This document shows, in pieces, positions 7,407-16,380 of a stretch of 64,000 nucleotides of DNA. The notes beneath the pieces were generated by a model. It did no database searches. It was given only the letters and a program-made list of their open reading frames with translations, and had not been told where the DNA came from. The stretch lies in NCBI RefSeq assembly GCF_020532555.1, contig NZ_JAJBBR010000002.1, forward strand, positions 310,001-374,000. The letters are read 5' to 3'. The position numbers and the translations under genes are program-made. Source of the DNA: Microvirga lenta (GTDB lineage: Bacteria > Pseudomonadota > Alphaproteobacteria > Rhizobiales > Beijerinckiaceae). Each line of letters starts with the position of its first letter. Positions within the stretch are counted from its first letter, which is position 1.

Positions 7407-8846
7407 ATGAGCGAAACACGTCACCCCACCGGACTTCGAATCGCCAGCGGCGCTGTGCTCGCGGCCCTGCTTTCGGGCTGCGCGGCCCTCGGTCTCGGGG
7501 ATGCCTCGCTGCCGGCCGATGCGCCCCGCATCATCGGCTCCGAGAGCCCGCGCGACCGGGACCATGAACGCCTGGTCGCCGCGTTCGGCGGCGAGGTCAG
7601 GGCGCCGCAGGCCCAGCGCCTTCTCACGGACATCACCAACCGTCTGGTCATGGCGACCGACCGGCCGGACGAATCGTACCGGGTGACCATCCTGAACTCG
7701 CCGGTGGTGAATGCCTTCGCACTGCCCAACGGACGCCTCTACGTCACCCGGGGCCTCCTGGCCCTGGCGAACGACAGCTCCGAGGTGGCTGCCGTGCTCT
7801 CCCACGAGATCGCCCACGTCACCCTGCGCCATGCCTCCCAGCGCAACGAGATGCAGGCCCGCTCGACCCTGATCAAGCGGGTAACCGAGGACGTGCTGAA
7901 CGACGCCGAGCAGGCGGCCGTGGTGCAGAGCCAGGCTCGTTCGTCCCTGGCGAGCTTCTCGCGCTCCCAGGAGCTCGAGGCCGACCAGGCCGGCGTGAAG
8001 GTTCTGGCGCGGGCCGGGTTCGATCCCTACGGCGCGCCGCGCTTCCTGACGGCGCTCGACCGGTCCGCGACCGCGTCGCGCAGCGACGGTCCGGGGGCGG
8101 AGCGGATGACGTCCCATCCCAGCACGGGAGAGCGGATCAACCTCGCGCTCCAGGCGGCCCGGCGCGCCGGCGCTCCCGGCGTCGGAGAAACCGATCGTCT
8201 GGACTATCTCGCGGCGATCGACGGAATTCCCTACGGCGACGATCCGGCGGACGGCGTGGTCAAGGGCCGCCGCTTCAGCCATGCCCGCCTCGGGGTGGCC
8301 TTCGAGGCTCCGGACGGCTTCACCCTGGAGAATACGTCCGAGGCCGTCCTCGGCGCGTCTCCGGACGGCGGCAGGCGCCTGCTCTTCGACGCGGCCGACA
8401 CGCCGAGCGGCCAGAGCCTGGAGGAGGTGCTGCGCTCGACCTGGAGCGACACCATCGAGCCCGGCAGCCTGGAGACCACGACCATCAACGGCCTTCCCGT
8501 CGCCACGGCCACCTCCAACGGCAAGGAATGGTCCTTCCGCCTCTCGGCGATCCGGATCGGCAACACGACCTATCGCCTGATCATGGCCGTGCGCGACGGA
8601 GCGGGAGATCTGGAAAGCATGTTCCAGAGGACCCTCAACACCGTGCGTCAGGTCAAGCCCGACGAAGCGCGCCAGATCCGGCCGCTGAAGCTGCAGGTCG
8701 TGACGGCGCAGGAAGGCGACACGGCGCAGCGGCTCGCCGAGCGCATGCCGGTCGACCGGGCGCTGGAACGGTTCCTGCTGCTGAACGGATTGGAGCGGAA
8801 CGCCCCCTTGAGAGTCGGGGAGCGCTACAAGGTCGTGGTGGAATAG
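7407..8846 (+). CDS. M48-family zinc metalloprotease lipoprotein (BepA/LoiP-like)
   Basis: The 479-residue protein has a lipoprotein signal (lipobox LLSGC near residue 24). The zinc protease motif HEIAH lies at about residues 133-137, and the third zinc ligand is in ELEADQAG near residue 188. A C-terminal segment beginning VVTAQEGDTAQRLAERM resembles a LysM-like or BepA accessory domain. M48 lipoproteins act in the periplasm in outer-membrane protein quality control. The SNase-like gene ends 6 bp upstream, suggesting an operon. A hairpin follows at 8858-8893. Confidence 0.88.
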   Translation: MSETRHPTGLRIASGAVLAALLSGCAALGLGDASLPADAPRIIGSESPRDRDHERLVAAFGGEVRAPQAQRLLTDITNRLVMATDRPDESYRVTILNSPVVNAFALPNGRLYVTRGLLALANDSSEVAAVLSHEIAHVTLRHASQRNEMQARSTLIKRVTEDVLNDAEQAAVVQSQARSSLASFSRSQELEADQAGVKVLARAGFDPYGAPRFLTALDRSATASRSDGPGAERMTSHPSTGERINLALQAARRAGAPGVGETDRLDYLAAIDGIPYGDDPADGVVKGRRFSHARLGVAFEAPDGFTLENTSEAVLGASPDGGRRLLFDAADTPSGQSLEEVLRSTWSDTIEPGSLETTTINGLPVATATSNGKEWSFRLSAIRIGNTTYRLIMAVRDGAGDLESMFQRTLNTVRQVKPDEARQIRPLKLQVVTAQEGDTAQRLAERMPVDRALERFLLLNGLERNAPLRVGERYKVVVE

Positions 8847-8857
8847 ACGAAAACGAA

Positions 8858-8893
8858 AGCCCTGGAGGGCCGCGTGCCGGACCGTCCAGGGCT
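8858..8893. terminator. hairpin between convergent M48 protease and rpoH genes
   Basis: AGCCCTGGA (8858-8866) pairs perfectly with TCCAGGGCT (8885-8893) across an 18-nt loop. On the minus strand it is followed by TTCGTTTTCG, so it best serves the rpoH transcript. On the plus strand the T-run is poor. Confidence 0.6.
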
Positions 8894-8937
8894 TCAGGAT
8901 TTCAGGGCGTCGTTCCTCGGGAGGAGCCGAACCGGCC

Positions 8938-9810
8938 TCAGACGAAGGCGCCGGAGGCCTGCGGGTACTTCTCCATCAGGGCGCGCTTGAGCTTCTCCAG
9001 AGCCCGGTTCTCGATCTGGCGCACGCGCTCCTTCGAGATGCCGAGCCGGTCGCCGAGGAATTCCAGGGTCACCTGCTCCTCGTCGAGACGGCGGGCGCGC
9101 AGGATGCGCAGTTCGCGTTCGTTGAGAACCTCGAGCGCCTGCTGCAGCCAGCGCACGCGGCGCTCGGTGTCGATCACGTCGGTCACGCTCTCGTCCGGCA
9201 AGGGGCTGTTGTCCACCAGGAACTCGACCCGCTCGGCCGAATTCGAGGAATCGGCATCGAGAACGGGAGCGTTGAGGGACGTGTCCGGAGCCGAGAGGCG
9301 GGCATCCATGAGGGCGACGTCCGCGCGGGAGACGCCGATCGCCTCGGCGATCTTCTCGTGAACGTCGGAAGCGATGCGCTCCTCGCCGCCCCGGGTCAGG
9401 CGGGCGCGCAGGCGGCGCAGGTTGAAGAAAAGAGCCTTCTGAGCGGAACTTGTTCCGCCACGGACAATTGACCAGTTGCGAAGGATGTAGTCCTGCACGG
9501 AGGCACGGATCCACCAGGTCGCATAGGTCGAGAAGCGAACTTCGCGTTCGGGCTCGAAACGGGCGGCGGCCTCGAGAAGGCCCACATGGCCCTCCTGCAC
9601 GAGATCGGCCATCGGCAGCCCATAGTGACGGAAGCGCGCCGCGAGCGCGATCACGAGGCGCATGTGCGCCGCAGTCAATTGGTGAAGCGCAGTCTCGTCC
9701 CGGTGTTCCTTCCAGCGCACGGCAAGAAGATGCTCTTCTTCTCTCTCGAGAAAAGGAGCATTCATGGCGGCGCGGACGAACCGGCGACGAACCCCAGAGA
9801 TTTCTCCCAT
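8938..9810 (-). CDS. rpoH: RNA polymerase heat-shock sigma factor RpoH (RpoH2-like)
   Basis: The 290-residue sigma-70 protein has region 2 (DLVQEGHVGLLEAAARF about 69-85, then STYATWWIRASVQDYI). It has the RpoH-box QKALFFNLRR at about 124-133, diagnostic for RpoH, and a C-terminal region 4 helix-turn-helix (LGDRLGISKERVRQIENRAL). The ATG at 9810 is chosen over the longer frame from 9909 because GGGAGG lies 5-10 bp upstream and homology begins here. It directs the core enzyme to stress promoters. An EcfG-like promoter is suggested at 9835-9859. Assignment to the RpoH2 branch is inferred from this promoter, not from phylogeny. Confidence 0.9.
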   Translation of the reverse strand: MGEISGVRRRFVRAAMNAPFLEREEEHLLAVRWKEHRDETALHQLTAAHMRLVIALAARFRHYGLPMADLVQEGHVGLLEAAARFEPEREVRFSTYATWWIRASVQDYILRNWSIVRGGTSSAQKALFFNLRRLRARLTRGGEERIASDVHEKIAEAIGVSRADVALMDARLSAPDTSLNAPVLDADSSNSAERVEFLVDNSPLPDESVTDVIDTERRVRWLQQALEVLNERELRILRARRLDEEQVTLEFLGDRLGISKERVRQIENRALEKLKRALMEKYPQASGAFV

Positions 9811-9834
9811 TGTGTCCTCCCTTGGCAGAGACAC

Positions 9835-9859
9835 AACGAGCGAGGCCGGAAAAAGTTCA
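9835..9859 (-). promoter_or_regulatory. candidate EcfG-type (general stress) promoter of rpoH
   Basis: On the minus strand TGAAC (9859-9855) is separated by 16 bp from CGTT (9838-9835). The established EcfG consensus in alphaproteobacteria is GGAAC, 16-17 bp, CGTT, so there is one mismatch. It lies 25 bp before the rpoH start codon. Alphaproteobacterial rpoH2 genes are known EcfG targets. Confidence 0.35.
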
Positions 9860-9921
9860 GTCCGGAACTGCTGAGTTTGCGGAAATAGATTCCCGGCCCC
9901 TGAAAACAAGGGCCGCGCAAC

Positions 9922-9951
9922 AAAAAAGCCCGGCGCGACAGCCGGGCTTTT
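9922..9951 (-). terminator. rho-independent terminator after carD
   Basis: GCCCGGC (9928-9934) and GCCGGGC (9941-9947) form a hairpin with a 6-nt loop. On the minus strand it is followed by six T residues. It lies 34 bp after the carD stop and separates carD from rpoH. Confidence 0.85.
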
Positions 9952-9984
9952 CCATGGGTTTCGGGCCTGAAGGCGGCGCCTGGA

Positions 9985-10575
9985 TCAGGCGGCCTCTTCC
10001 TGCAGGTCGTCGCCGTCGACATCCGCATCGCCTTCCGCCTCGGCGCCCTTGGCGCGGCGCGGCGACTTGGCCAGGCTCTGCTCGATGAGCTTCAGGGCCT
10101 CGGTGTCGGTGATCTTGTTGACCGCCGCGATCTCGCGGACGACGCGGTCGAGGGCGGATTCATAGAGCTGACGCTCGCTGTAGGACTGCTCGGGCTGGGC
10201 CTCGGAGCGGTACAGATCGCGCACGACCTCGGTCACGGCGATCAGGTCGCCGGAATTGATCTTCGCTTCGTATTCCTGGGCGCGGCGCGACCACATGGTG
10301 CGCTTCACGCGGGCACGACCGGTCAGAACGTCAAGCGCCTTCTGCACGAGAGCCGGCTCGGCGAGCTTGCGCATGCCGACGCTGGAGGCTTTCGCGGTGG
10401 GGACGCGCAGGACCATCTTGTCCTTGTCGAAGGACACCACGAACAGTTCCAGTTTAAAGCCCGCGATCTCTTGCTCTTCCACGGCCGTGATGCGGCCGAC
10501 GCCGTGAGCGGGATACACAATTGCTTCGCCGGCTTTAAAACCCAGGCGCTGGGCGGACTTCTTGGCGGTCGTCAT
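9985..10575 (-). CDS. carD: CarD/CdnL-family RNA polymerase-binding transcription regulator
   Basis: The 196-residue protein has a CarD/CdnL-TRCF domain at residues 10-75 (AIVYPAHGVGRI, then LELFVVSFDKDKMVLRVP) and a helical C-terminal domain including WSRRAQEYEAKINSG. The last 30 residues are acidic and low complexity. CarD binds the RNA polymerase beta subunit and stabilises open complexes at rRNA and other promoters. The ATG at 10575 has GGAGG 10 bp upstream and fits the family N-terminus; upstream in-frame ATGs are less likely. It has a 362-bp upstream gap with inverted repeats, suggesting its own promoter and leader. Confidence 0.92.
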   Translation of the reverse strand: MTTAKKSAQRLGFKAGEAIVYPAHGVGRITAVEEQEIAGFKLELFVVSFDKDKMVLRVPTAKASSVGMRKLAEPALVQKALDVLTGRARVKRTMWSRRAQEYEAKINSGDLIAVTEVVRDLYRSEAQPEQSYSERQLYESALDRVVREIAAVNKITDTEALKLIEQSLAKSPRRAKGAEAEGDADVDGDDLQEEAA

Positions 10576-10937
10576 GCGAGAGAGGCCTCCTTGCATGGTC
10601 CTCGCCTCATGGCGAGGGCGCTTGTATTCCATCGGGCAGGGCCCCGGAGGAACGAGAATGAATGGTTGCGGAACTTGACTGTTCCGCTCGACTCCCTGAT
10701 TAAGCCAGTAGCTAGAAAACGCCCACGACCCATGACATAAGGCGTCGCTTACCTTAGGTCATTGGTCATGCATCATTGATTCATCGTGTGATCAGCCTAC
10801 CTGCGGGGTCGGCGCACGGAATGGGCGCATGCGACGGCATTGACTGGACCCTATCACAGTCCGCCCGAAAAAGCAAAAATATTTCAGAAACACTGTTAAG
10901 AAGGTGCGATTATGCTCAAGCTCGCACCCGAACCGAC
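10576..10937. other. 362-bp intergenic region between carD and fdxA
   Basis: No coding sequence is supported here. It holds a perfect hairpin, GCGGAAC/GTTCCGC (10668-10687), in the presumed carD leader. A near-perfect repeat follows, ATGACATAAGG/CCTTAGGTCAT (10732-10762, 10 of 11 pairs). A weak hairpin GGTGCGA/TCGCACC (10903-10928) beside the fdxA stop might terminate fdxA. On the minus strand, TTGCTT and TAGGGT spaced by 17 bp (about 10878-10850) could be a promoter for carD, giving a leader near 270 nt; this is speculative. Confidence 0.5.
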
Positions 10938-11276
10938 TTAATCGCCCTCACCCGGATTGGGCGTGAAGAACTTCTCGTACTTGCCCGCCACGCCGTCGAA
11001 CTCCTTGGCGTCCGGGGGCGCATCCTTCTTCTGGGTGATGTTGGGCCAGCTCTTGGCCATGTCGGCATTGAGCTTGAGCCACTGCTCCAGGCCGGGTTCC
11101 GCATCCGGCTTGATGGCCTCGGCCGGGCATTCCGGCTCGCAGACGCCGCAATCGATGCACTCGTCGGGGTGGATGACGAGCATGTTCTCGCCCTCGTAGA
11201 AACAGTCGACCGGACACACCTCGACGCAGTCCATGTATTTGCACTTGATGCAATTTTCCGTGACGACGTAGGTCAT
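10938..11276 (-). CDS. fdxA: 7Fe-8S (3Fe-4S/4Fe-4S) ferredoxin FdxA
   Basis: The 112-residue ferredoxin has Cys9, Cys12, Cys17, Cys21, then Cys40, Cys43, Cys46 and Cys50 followed by Pro, the pattern of seven-iron ferredoxins (3Fe-4S plus 4Fe-4S). The C-terminal extension after residue 55 with WPNIT is typical of FdxA. It is a cytoplasmic low-potential electron carrier with uncertain partner. It lies 52 bp after the S4-protein gene on the same strand. The order helicase, S4, fdxA, carD fits a conserved alphaproteobacterial block. Confidence 0.95.
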   Translation of the reverse strand: MTYVVTENCIKCKYMDCVEVCPVDCFYEGENMLVIHPDECIDCGVCEPECPAEAIKPDAEPGLEQWLKLNADMAKSWPNITQKKDAPPDAKEFDGVAGKYEKFFTPNPGEGD

Positions 11277-11328
11277 GAACAGTCCTTTGGAGGGTCAGTT
11301 CGAGAAAAGAGAGGAGCTCAGCGTCGCT

Positions 11329-11631
11329 CTAGCGGCTGTCGTCGCCGCTGACAAGCGTTCCGTCGCCAGGCTCCAGGTTCAGGTAGAGCAGCCTTGCTTC
11401 CGTTGCAGGGCCGCGCCGCGCCCCGAGATCCTCGACCCGGACCACGAGGGTGGACCGGGCCAGAGCCAGGGTGACCACGTCACCGACGGCCACGGCCTTG
11501 GCCGGGCTGTCGATGCGCTGGCCGTTCACCCGGACGAAACCGCTCGCGACGAGCTTGGCCGCGAGCGTCCGGGACTTCGCGAAACGTGCGAACCAGAGCC
11601 ACTTGTCGAGGCGCTGCCGGTCCTCACGCAT
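11329..11631 (-). CDS. S4-domain RNA-binding protein (HslR/Hsp15-like)
   Basis: The 100-residue protein starts with an S4 domain (QRLDKWLWFARFAKSRTLAAKLVASGFVRVNG is the conserved helix-turn-strand) and ends with a short basic tail. The family includes Hsp15, which binds stalled 50S subunits carrying peptidyl-tRNA. It starts 13 bp after the helicase stop codon, so the two are almost certainly one transcript. I infer an RNA-handling partnership, but no direct evidence is visible. Confidence 0.88.
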   Translation of the reverse strand: MREDRQRLDKWLWFARFAKSRTLAAKLVASGFVRVNGQRIDSPAKAVAVGDVVTLALARSTLVVRVEDLGARRGPATEARLLYLNLEPGDGTLVSGDDSR

Positions 11632-11644
11632 GGACCGTCATCGC

Positions 11645-14600
11645 CTATTTCTTGTCCTCGAGCTGGGCCTTGAGGGCCATCAGCTTGGCGAAGGGCGAGT
11701 TCGGGTCGGGCTGCTTCTCGCGGCGATCCTGTCCGCCGTCGCGGCGGCCCTCGTGGCGCTTGTCGGGCCGGGGACCACGGCGCTCGTCCGGACGGCCGCC
11801 GGCGCGCGGGGGCCGGTTCTGCGGCCTGCCGCCCTCGCCCTGCCCTTCCCGGTGCTCGGGACGGCGATCCGGGCGCGGACCGTGCCGATGCGGACGCTCG
11901 CCCGAAGGCTGCTCGCCCTGAGCCTCGCCCTGGCGGGGACGGCGGTCTTGGCGCTCGCCCCGGTTGGGCCGGCCGCGACCGTGGCGGGCCTGTCCGCCCT
12001 CGTGCTGACGGCGGCCCTGACGCCACACCTCGATCATCTCGGGCTCTGCCGGCGCGGCGGCCTCACCGGAAGGGGCGCCTTCCTGGCCCTCGGCCGGAGC
12101 AGCGGCTTCGGAAGCGCCCTCGGAAGCAACCTCCTGAGCAGCCTCCACGGCCTCGTTGACGCTCGTCGCGCCTTCCGGAGCCTCCGCGGCGACGGCGCCG
12201 ACCTCCTGCGTGAGGACGGGCGCCTCCTCGGCCGGGGTCTCGCCGGCCGCCGCGGCAGTCTCGCCCTCGGCCGCAGGTGCTTCCGGCCCGCCCTCGGGAG
12301 CCGCAGCCGGCGCCTCGGGCGCCTGCGCGAGCGGGGTGGTGATGGCGGGACCTGGACGGCGTTCGGCCACATAGCCCAGCGATTTCAGGATCGTGGCGAA
12401 ATCCTCGCCGGCGCAGCCCACGAGGGAGGTCATGGACACCGTCGCCACGAAGCCGTCGCCGTCCGCCGCGCCCGGAGGGGGCTCGCCGGGGGTCACCCCG
12501 GGACGGTAGGTCATGGCCGGACGGATCAGATCCGCCAGGCGCTCCAGGATGTCGACGCGCACCGCCCGTCCGCCGCAGACCCGGAAGCCGGCGGCGCGGT
12601 AGAGGCCCGGCGCGATGTCGTGATCGACGGGGATCGAGGTCCGGCCGGACTGGGCCAGATGGGCGATCTCGTCGATGCCCTTCTGCTCGAGGCCGCCGTT
12701 CTGCAGCGCCCAGAGCTGCGCCGCCAGGGTGCGGGGCGCGGGCTTCAGCAGCGCCGGCAGGTAAAGGTGATAGGCGCCGAAGCGGATGCCCGCCTTGCGC
12801 AGGGCCGCGCGGGCCTCCTGATCGAGGCTGCGCACCTCGTTGAGGACCTTGGAGCGCTCCAGCACGCCCAGCGCCTCGCCGATCTGGAAGGCGATGCCCC
12901 GGGCCAGACCCGCGAGCTCCGTGCTCTCCTCCAGCTGCATCAGCGGGCCGAGAAGGCGCACGATATAAGCCTTGAGCCAGGCGCGCAGGCGATTCTCGAC
13001 CTTGTCGCGGGCCGGCCCCGTCAGCTGCTCGTCGGAGAGGATGCGCAGGCGGGGCTCGAAGAGCTTGTCGCCGGGCTCCAGCTTCGCGACCGGATCGCCC
13101 ATCCAGCGGATGGTGCCGTCGTTCGAGAGCACGAGCGTGGTGTCGGGCGTCTCGGCGAACCGGTCGGCCCGCGCCTCGATTTCTCCGGCCAGCGCCTTGC
13201 TTGCCGCGTTCCGCAGGGTCTTGGCCTCCGCCGTGTCGGCCTGGGGGTCAGGCACGAAATGGAAGCCGTGCAGGTGACCGATGTGCTGACCCTCGACCGT
13301 GACATCGCCGGAGGTCGTAATTTCCGCTTCGAGCATCGTGTTCTCTCTCAAGCGCCGCATGAGAACGCTGGTTCGCCTGTCGACAAAGCGCTGGGCGAGA
13401 CGTTCATGGAGCGCGTCCGATAGCTTGTCCTCTACCTGACGCGCAACACCCTGCCAATGCTCAGGATCCTTCAACCAGTCGGGACGGTTAGCGACGAAGG
13501 ACCAAGTCCGGACCTGTGCTATCCGATTGGAGAGGGTGTCGATATCGCCGTCCGTACGGTCCATGGCCGACAAATGCCGGGAAAACCAGTCCGCCGGAAC
13601 GGCGCCGTCCTTCATCAGGAAACGATAGATCTGTCCCACGAGATCCGCATGGGTCTGCGGGGACACTTTTCTGTAATCGGGCACCTGGCACACCTGCCAG
13701 AGCCGCTCGACTGCGACCTTGGAGCGCGCGAAGGCCTGGATGTCGTCGTCCCGCGCCAGCACTTCGAGCGCCGCCACGTCCTCGCCCATGGGCGCCCGCA
13801 CGAGGCCGAACTCGCGCGGCTGCTCCCCCAGGGAATCGCGCAGGCGCCCCAGGGTGGAGAAATCGAGGTCGGGATTGCGCCATTGCAGGATGCGCAGCGG
13901 ATCGAAGGTGTGATTCTCCAGGGCCTCGACGGTTTCCGCATCGAAAGGCGGGCAGCGGCCGGTGGTGCCGAAGGTGCCGTCGCGCATGTGGCGGCCGGCG
14001 CGGCCGGCGATCTGGGCCAGCTCCGGGTTGTAGAGCTTCCGGAAGCGGAAGCCGTCGTATTTCTTGTCGGACGCGAAGGCCACGTGGTCCACGTCGAGAT
14101 TGAGCCCCATGCCGACGGCGTCCGTGGCGATCAGATAATCCACGTCGCCGTTCTGGTAGAGCTCGACCTGCGCATTGCGGGTGCGGGGCGAGAGCGCCCC
14201 CAGGACGACCGCCGCGCCTCCGCTCTGGCGCCGGATCAGCTCCGCGATGGCATAGACCTCCTCGGCCGAGAAGGCCACGATGGCGCTGCGGCGGGGCAGG
14301 CGCGACACCTTCTTCTCGCCCGCGAAGGTGAGCTTCGAGAGCCTCGGCCGGGTGATCACGTGGACGCCGGGGATGAGCGTCTCGATCAGGGGCCGCATGG
14401 TGTTGGACCCGATGAGCAGGGTCTCCTCGCGTCCGCGCTGGTTCAGGAGACGGTCCGTGAAGACGTGGCCCCGGTCGAGGTCGCTGGCGAGCTGGATCTC
14501 GTCCACGGCCACGAAGGCGAGGTCGAGGTCCCGCGGCATGGCCTCGACGGTGGAAATCCAGTAGCGCGGCCGGTCCGGCTTGATCTTCTCCTCGCCGGTC

Positions 14601-14806
14601 ACGAGGGCCACGTTGTGGGCGCCGGCCTTCTCCACCACGCGCTGATACACCTCGCGGGCAAGCAGGCGCAGCGGCAGGCCGATCATGCCGCTCTCGTGGC
14701 CGAGCATCCGCTCGATGGCGAGGTGGGTCTTGCCGGTATTCGTCGGGCCGAGCACGGCTGTTACGCCGCGCGAGCGTATTTGCGGGGGAAGGGAACGGCG
14801 GGCCAT
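11645..14806 (-). CDS. Suv3/MgpS-like DExH RNA helicase with long disordered tail
   Basis: This 1053-residue protein has Walker A GPTNTGKTH at residues 20-28, the DEIQ box near 102-105, and the helicase C motifs TDAVGMGLNL and QIAGRAGRH. These define the Suv3-like helicase family (mitochondrial degradosome helicase in eukaryotes). Residues about 820-1053 are low complexity: first Ala/Glu/Pro, then Arg/Gly/Gln/His rich, ending in a short conserved SPFAKLMALKAQLEDKK. An in-frame ATG at 14905 exists, but the conserved part begins at 14806, which is chosen despite a weak ribosome site. It is followed after 13 bp by an S4 RNA-binding protein. RNA unwinding is expected; the cellular substrate is unknown. 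Confidence 0.88.
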   Translation of the reverse strand: MARRSLPPQIRSRGVTAVLGPTNTGKTHLAIERMLGHESGMIGLPLRLLAREVYQRVVEKAGAHNVALVTGEEKIKPDRPRYWISTVEAMPRDLDLAFVAVDEIQLASDLDRGHVFTDRLLNQRGREETLLIGSNTMRPLIETLIPGVHVITRPRLSKLTFAGEKKVSRLPRRSAIVAFSAEEVYAIAELIRRQSGGAAVVLGALSPRTRNAQVELYQNGDVDYLIATDAVGMGLNLDVDHVAFASDKKYDGFRFRKLYNPELAQIAGRAGRHMRDGTFGTTGRCPPFDAETVEALENHTFDPLRILQWRNPDLDFSTLGRLRDSLGEQPREFGLVRAPMGEDVAALEVLARDDDIQAFARSKVAVERLWQVCQVPDYRKVSPQTHADLVGQIYRFLMKDGAVPADWFSRHLSAMDRTDGDIDTLSNRIAQVRTWSFVANRPDWLKDPEHWQGVARQVEDKLSDALHERLAQRFVDRRTSVLMRRLRENTMLEAEITTSGDVTVEGQHIGHLHGFHFVPDPQADTAEAKTLRNAASKALAGEIEARADRFAETPDTTLVLSNDGTIRWMGDPVAKLEPGDKLFEPRLRILSDEQLTGPARDKVENRLRAWLKAYIVRLLGPLMQLEESTELAGLARGIAFQIGEALGVLERSKVLNEVRSLDQEARAALRKAGIRFGAYHLYLPALLKPAPRTLAAQLWALQNGGLEQKGIDEIAHLAQSGRTSIPVDHDIAPGLYRAAGFRVCGGRAVRVDILERLADLIRPAMTYRPGVTPGEPPPGAADGDGFVATVSMTSLVGCAGEDFATILKSLGYVAERRPGPAITTPLAQAPEAPAAAPEGGPEAPAAEGETAAAAGETPAEEAPVLTQEVGAVAAEAPEGATSVNEAVEAAQEVASEGASEAAAPAEGQEGAPSGEAAAPAEPEMIEVWRQGRRQHEGGQARHGRGRPNRGERQDRRPRQGEAQGEQPSGERPHRHGPRPDRRPEHREGQGEGGRPQNRPPRAGGRPDERRGPRPDKRHEGRRDGGQDRREKQPDPNSPFAKLMALKAQLEDKK

Positions 14807-15007
14807 GCCTGATTTCAGAGTGCGGGTTCGTCCCGGAAACGAGAACGAGGGATTTCGGAACCGCGGGTCGGCATCGGCTCGGGCTGCCCCTCTCGACGAT
14901 AGCAACCCGGCACGGGCCGAGCTGCAGGCTCGACCCTTATATGGTGTTTCAAACGGGAATCACCACAGCCGGAACGAATTTCCGCTGAACTTTAAGGCTT
15001 TTCGTCC

Positions 15008-15829
15008 TCAGGGCCGCAGGGAGGTCGGCACGACCTTCGCGCCCCCATCCACCGACCAGCTTGAGGCTTCGACCACGCTCATGCCGATCATGGTGCGCAC
15101 GGCGACCCGCACCGGGAAGAGCAGGCGCTGCCCCTCGACGGGAGCAAGCCAGACCGACATGTCCCGGTTGTCCTGCATGAACTTGGTGGAGGGGCGCAGG
15201 GAGCGGTGGCCGGAAATCGGCACGTAACGGGCGTTGCAGACCAGGACGGGCCCCGAATAGCCGGGAAGCTCGACATCCTTGGTCTCGGCGTAGCTGAGGA
15301 CCACGTCGAACCGGGCGGCGCCGTCGAAGACCGGAAGGGTGCGGTTGCAGTTGGCGGACGACATCAGGTTCCCCGATGCGACCGCCGGCATGAGAAGGGC
15401 GCTGACCGGATCGACCACCCCCTTCTTGTCGCCGTCCTTGACCGGAACCCGGTCGGGCTTCTCGTCGATGGGCGGGTCAATGTCGACCGCCGCCACATTG
15501 CCACCGGTCAGGCCCATCCGGACCGTCCGCTGGTCGCTGGAGGAGCGGGAGGTCACGGCGAAGCTCGCGGGCTGAGGCTGCGAGCCCGCGATGGTGCCGG
15601 AGGCCGTGGCCACGCCCTTGCCGCCCGTGAGCATCCGGGCCAGGCCGGAGAGCTTCACGGCCGCCTGCATCTTGTATTTCGAGCCGTCGAAGGACGAGGA
15701 CAGGTCGGCCTTCCCGAGCGGCAGGCCGATGAGGGAGACGTCGTACTCCACCTTGAGGGTCTGCGCCTCGCCGGGGGTGCCGATGCCGACAAGGGCCAGG
15801 GTCATGAATGCGGAGGCGATGAGGCGCAT
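15008..15829 (-). CDS. DUF3108 periplasmic protein
   Basis: The 273-residue protein has a signal peptide (ATG at 15829, AGGAAAG 4 bp upstream, cleavage near GEAQ). It matches DUF3108 by the strand pattern KVEYDVSLIGLPLGKADLSS, the central VDPVSALLMP motif and the C-terminal DNRDMSVWLAPVEGQRLLFPVRV. The function is unknown; family members are predicted periplasmic beta-rich proteins. It lies upstream of the helicase gene on the same strand (201-bp gap) and is divergent from rpmB. The longer frame from 15853 lacks a better ribosome site. Confidence 0.82.
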   Translation of the reverse strand: MRLIASAFMTLALVGIGTPGEAQTLKVEYDVSLIGLPLGKADLSSSFDGSKYKMQAAVKLSGLARMLTGGKGVATASGTIAGSQPQPASFAVTSRSSSDQRTVRMGLTGGNVAAVDIDPPIDEKPDRVPVKDGDKKGVVDPVSALLMPAVASGNLMSSANCNRTLPVFDGAARFDVVLSYAETKDVELPGYSGPVLVCNARYVPISGHRSLRPSTKFMQDNRDMSVWLAPVEGQRLLFPVRVAVRTMIGMSVVEASSWSVDGGAKVVPTSLRP

Positions 15830-15928
15830 GGGGCTTTCCTGGAGGAGTGTCATGTCACATCATATGGGAATCAGTCCATATCGTGACCACGATGTTGCAA
15901 AAAATCGAGATGCGGCACCCTGCTATTC

Positions 15929-15957
15929 TTGACGCGGGGCCCTGTTTCGGCCTATAG
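15929..15957 (+). promoter_or_regulatory. sigma-70 promoter of rpmB
   Basis: TTGACG (15929-15934) is spaced 17 bp from CTATAG (15952-15957), close to the alphaproteobacterial housekeeping consensus. It would give an rpmB leader of about 100 nt. Confidence 0.7.
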
Positions 15958-16063
15958 GCTCGCACCTTCCAAGGACTTTTGGTGTCCGGCCACGCGGGAT
16001 CTGCGCTGAAGCAAACCCGCGAGATTTGAGGCCGCGACCCCTCGATACAATAGGATTGAACCC

Positions 16064-16354
16064 ATGTCGCGCCGTTGCGAACTGACCGGCAAGGCCGTGC
16101 TGAGTGGCCACCTGGTGAGCCACTCGAACCGCAAGACGAAGCGGAAGTTCCTGCCGAACCTCTGCAACGTCACGCTCCAGTCCGACACCCTGCAGCGCTC
16201 CGTGCGCCTGCGCGTGTCCGCCAATGCGCTGCGCTCGGTCGAGCACCGCGGCGGCCTCGACGCCTTCCTGGCCAAGGCCAAGGCGGACGAGCTGTCGTCG
16301 AACGCCCTCACGATCAAGCGCGAGATCGAGAAGAAGCTCGCTGCTGCGAGTTAA
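16064..16354 (+). CDS. rpmB: 50S ribosomal protein L28
   Basis: The 96-residue basic protein starts [20 protein letters not shown] and continues [12 protein letters not shown], the L28 signature, at the usual length for the alphaproteobacterial form. It is part of the large ribosomal subunit. It is transcribed alone from the promoter at 15929-15957 and ends at a terminator at 16381. Confidence 0.98.
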   Translation: MSRRCELTGKAVLSGHLVSHSNRKTKRKFLPNLCNVTLQSDTLQRSVRLRVSANALRSVEHRGGLDAFLAKAKADELSSNALTIKREIEKKLAAAS

Positions 16355-16380
16355 TCTCGAACCGCAAAAGCTCTGCGCTG

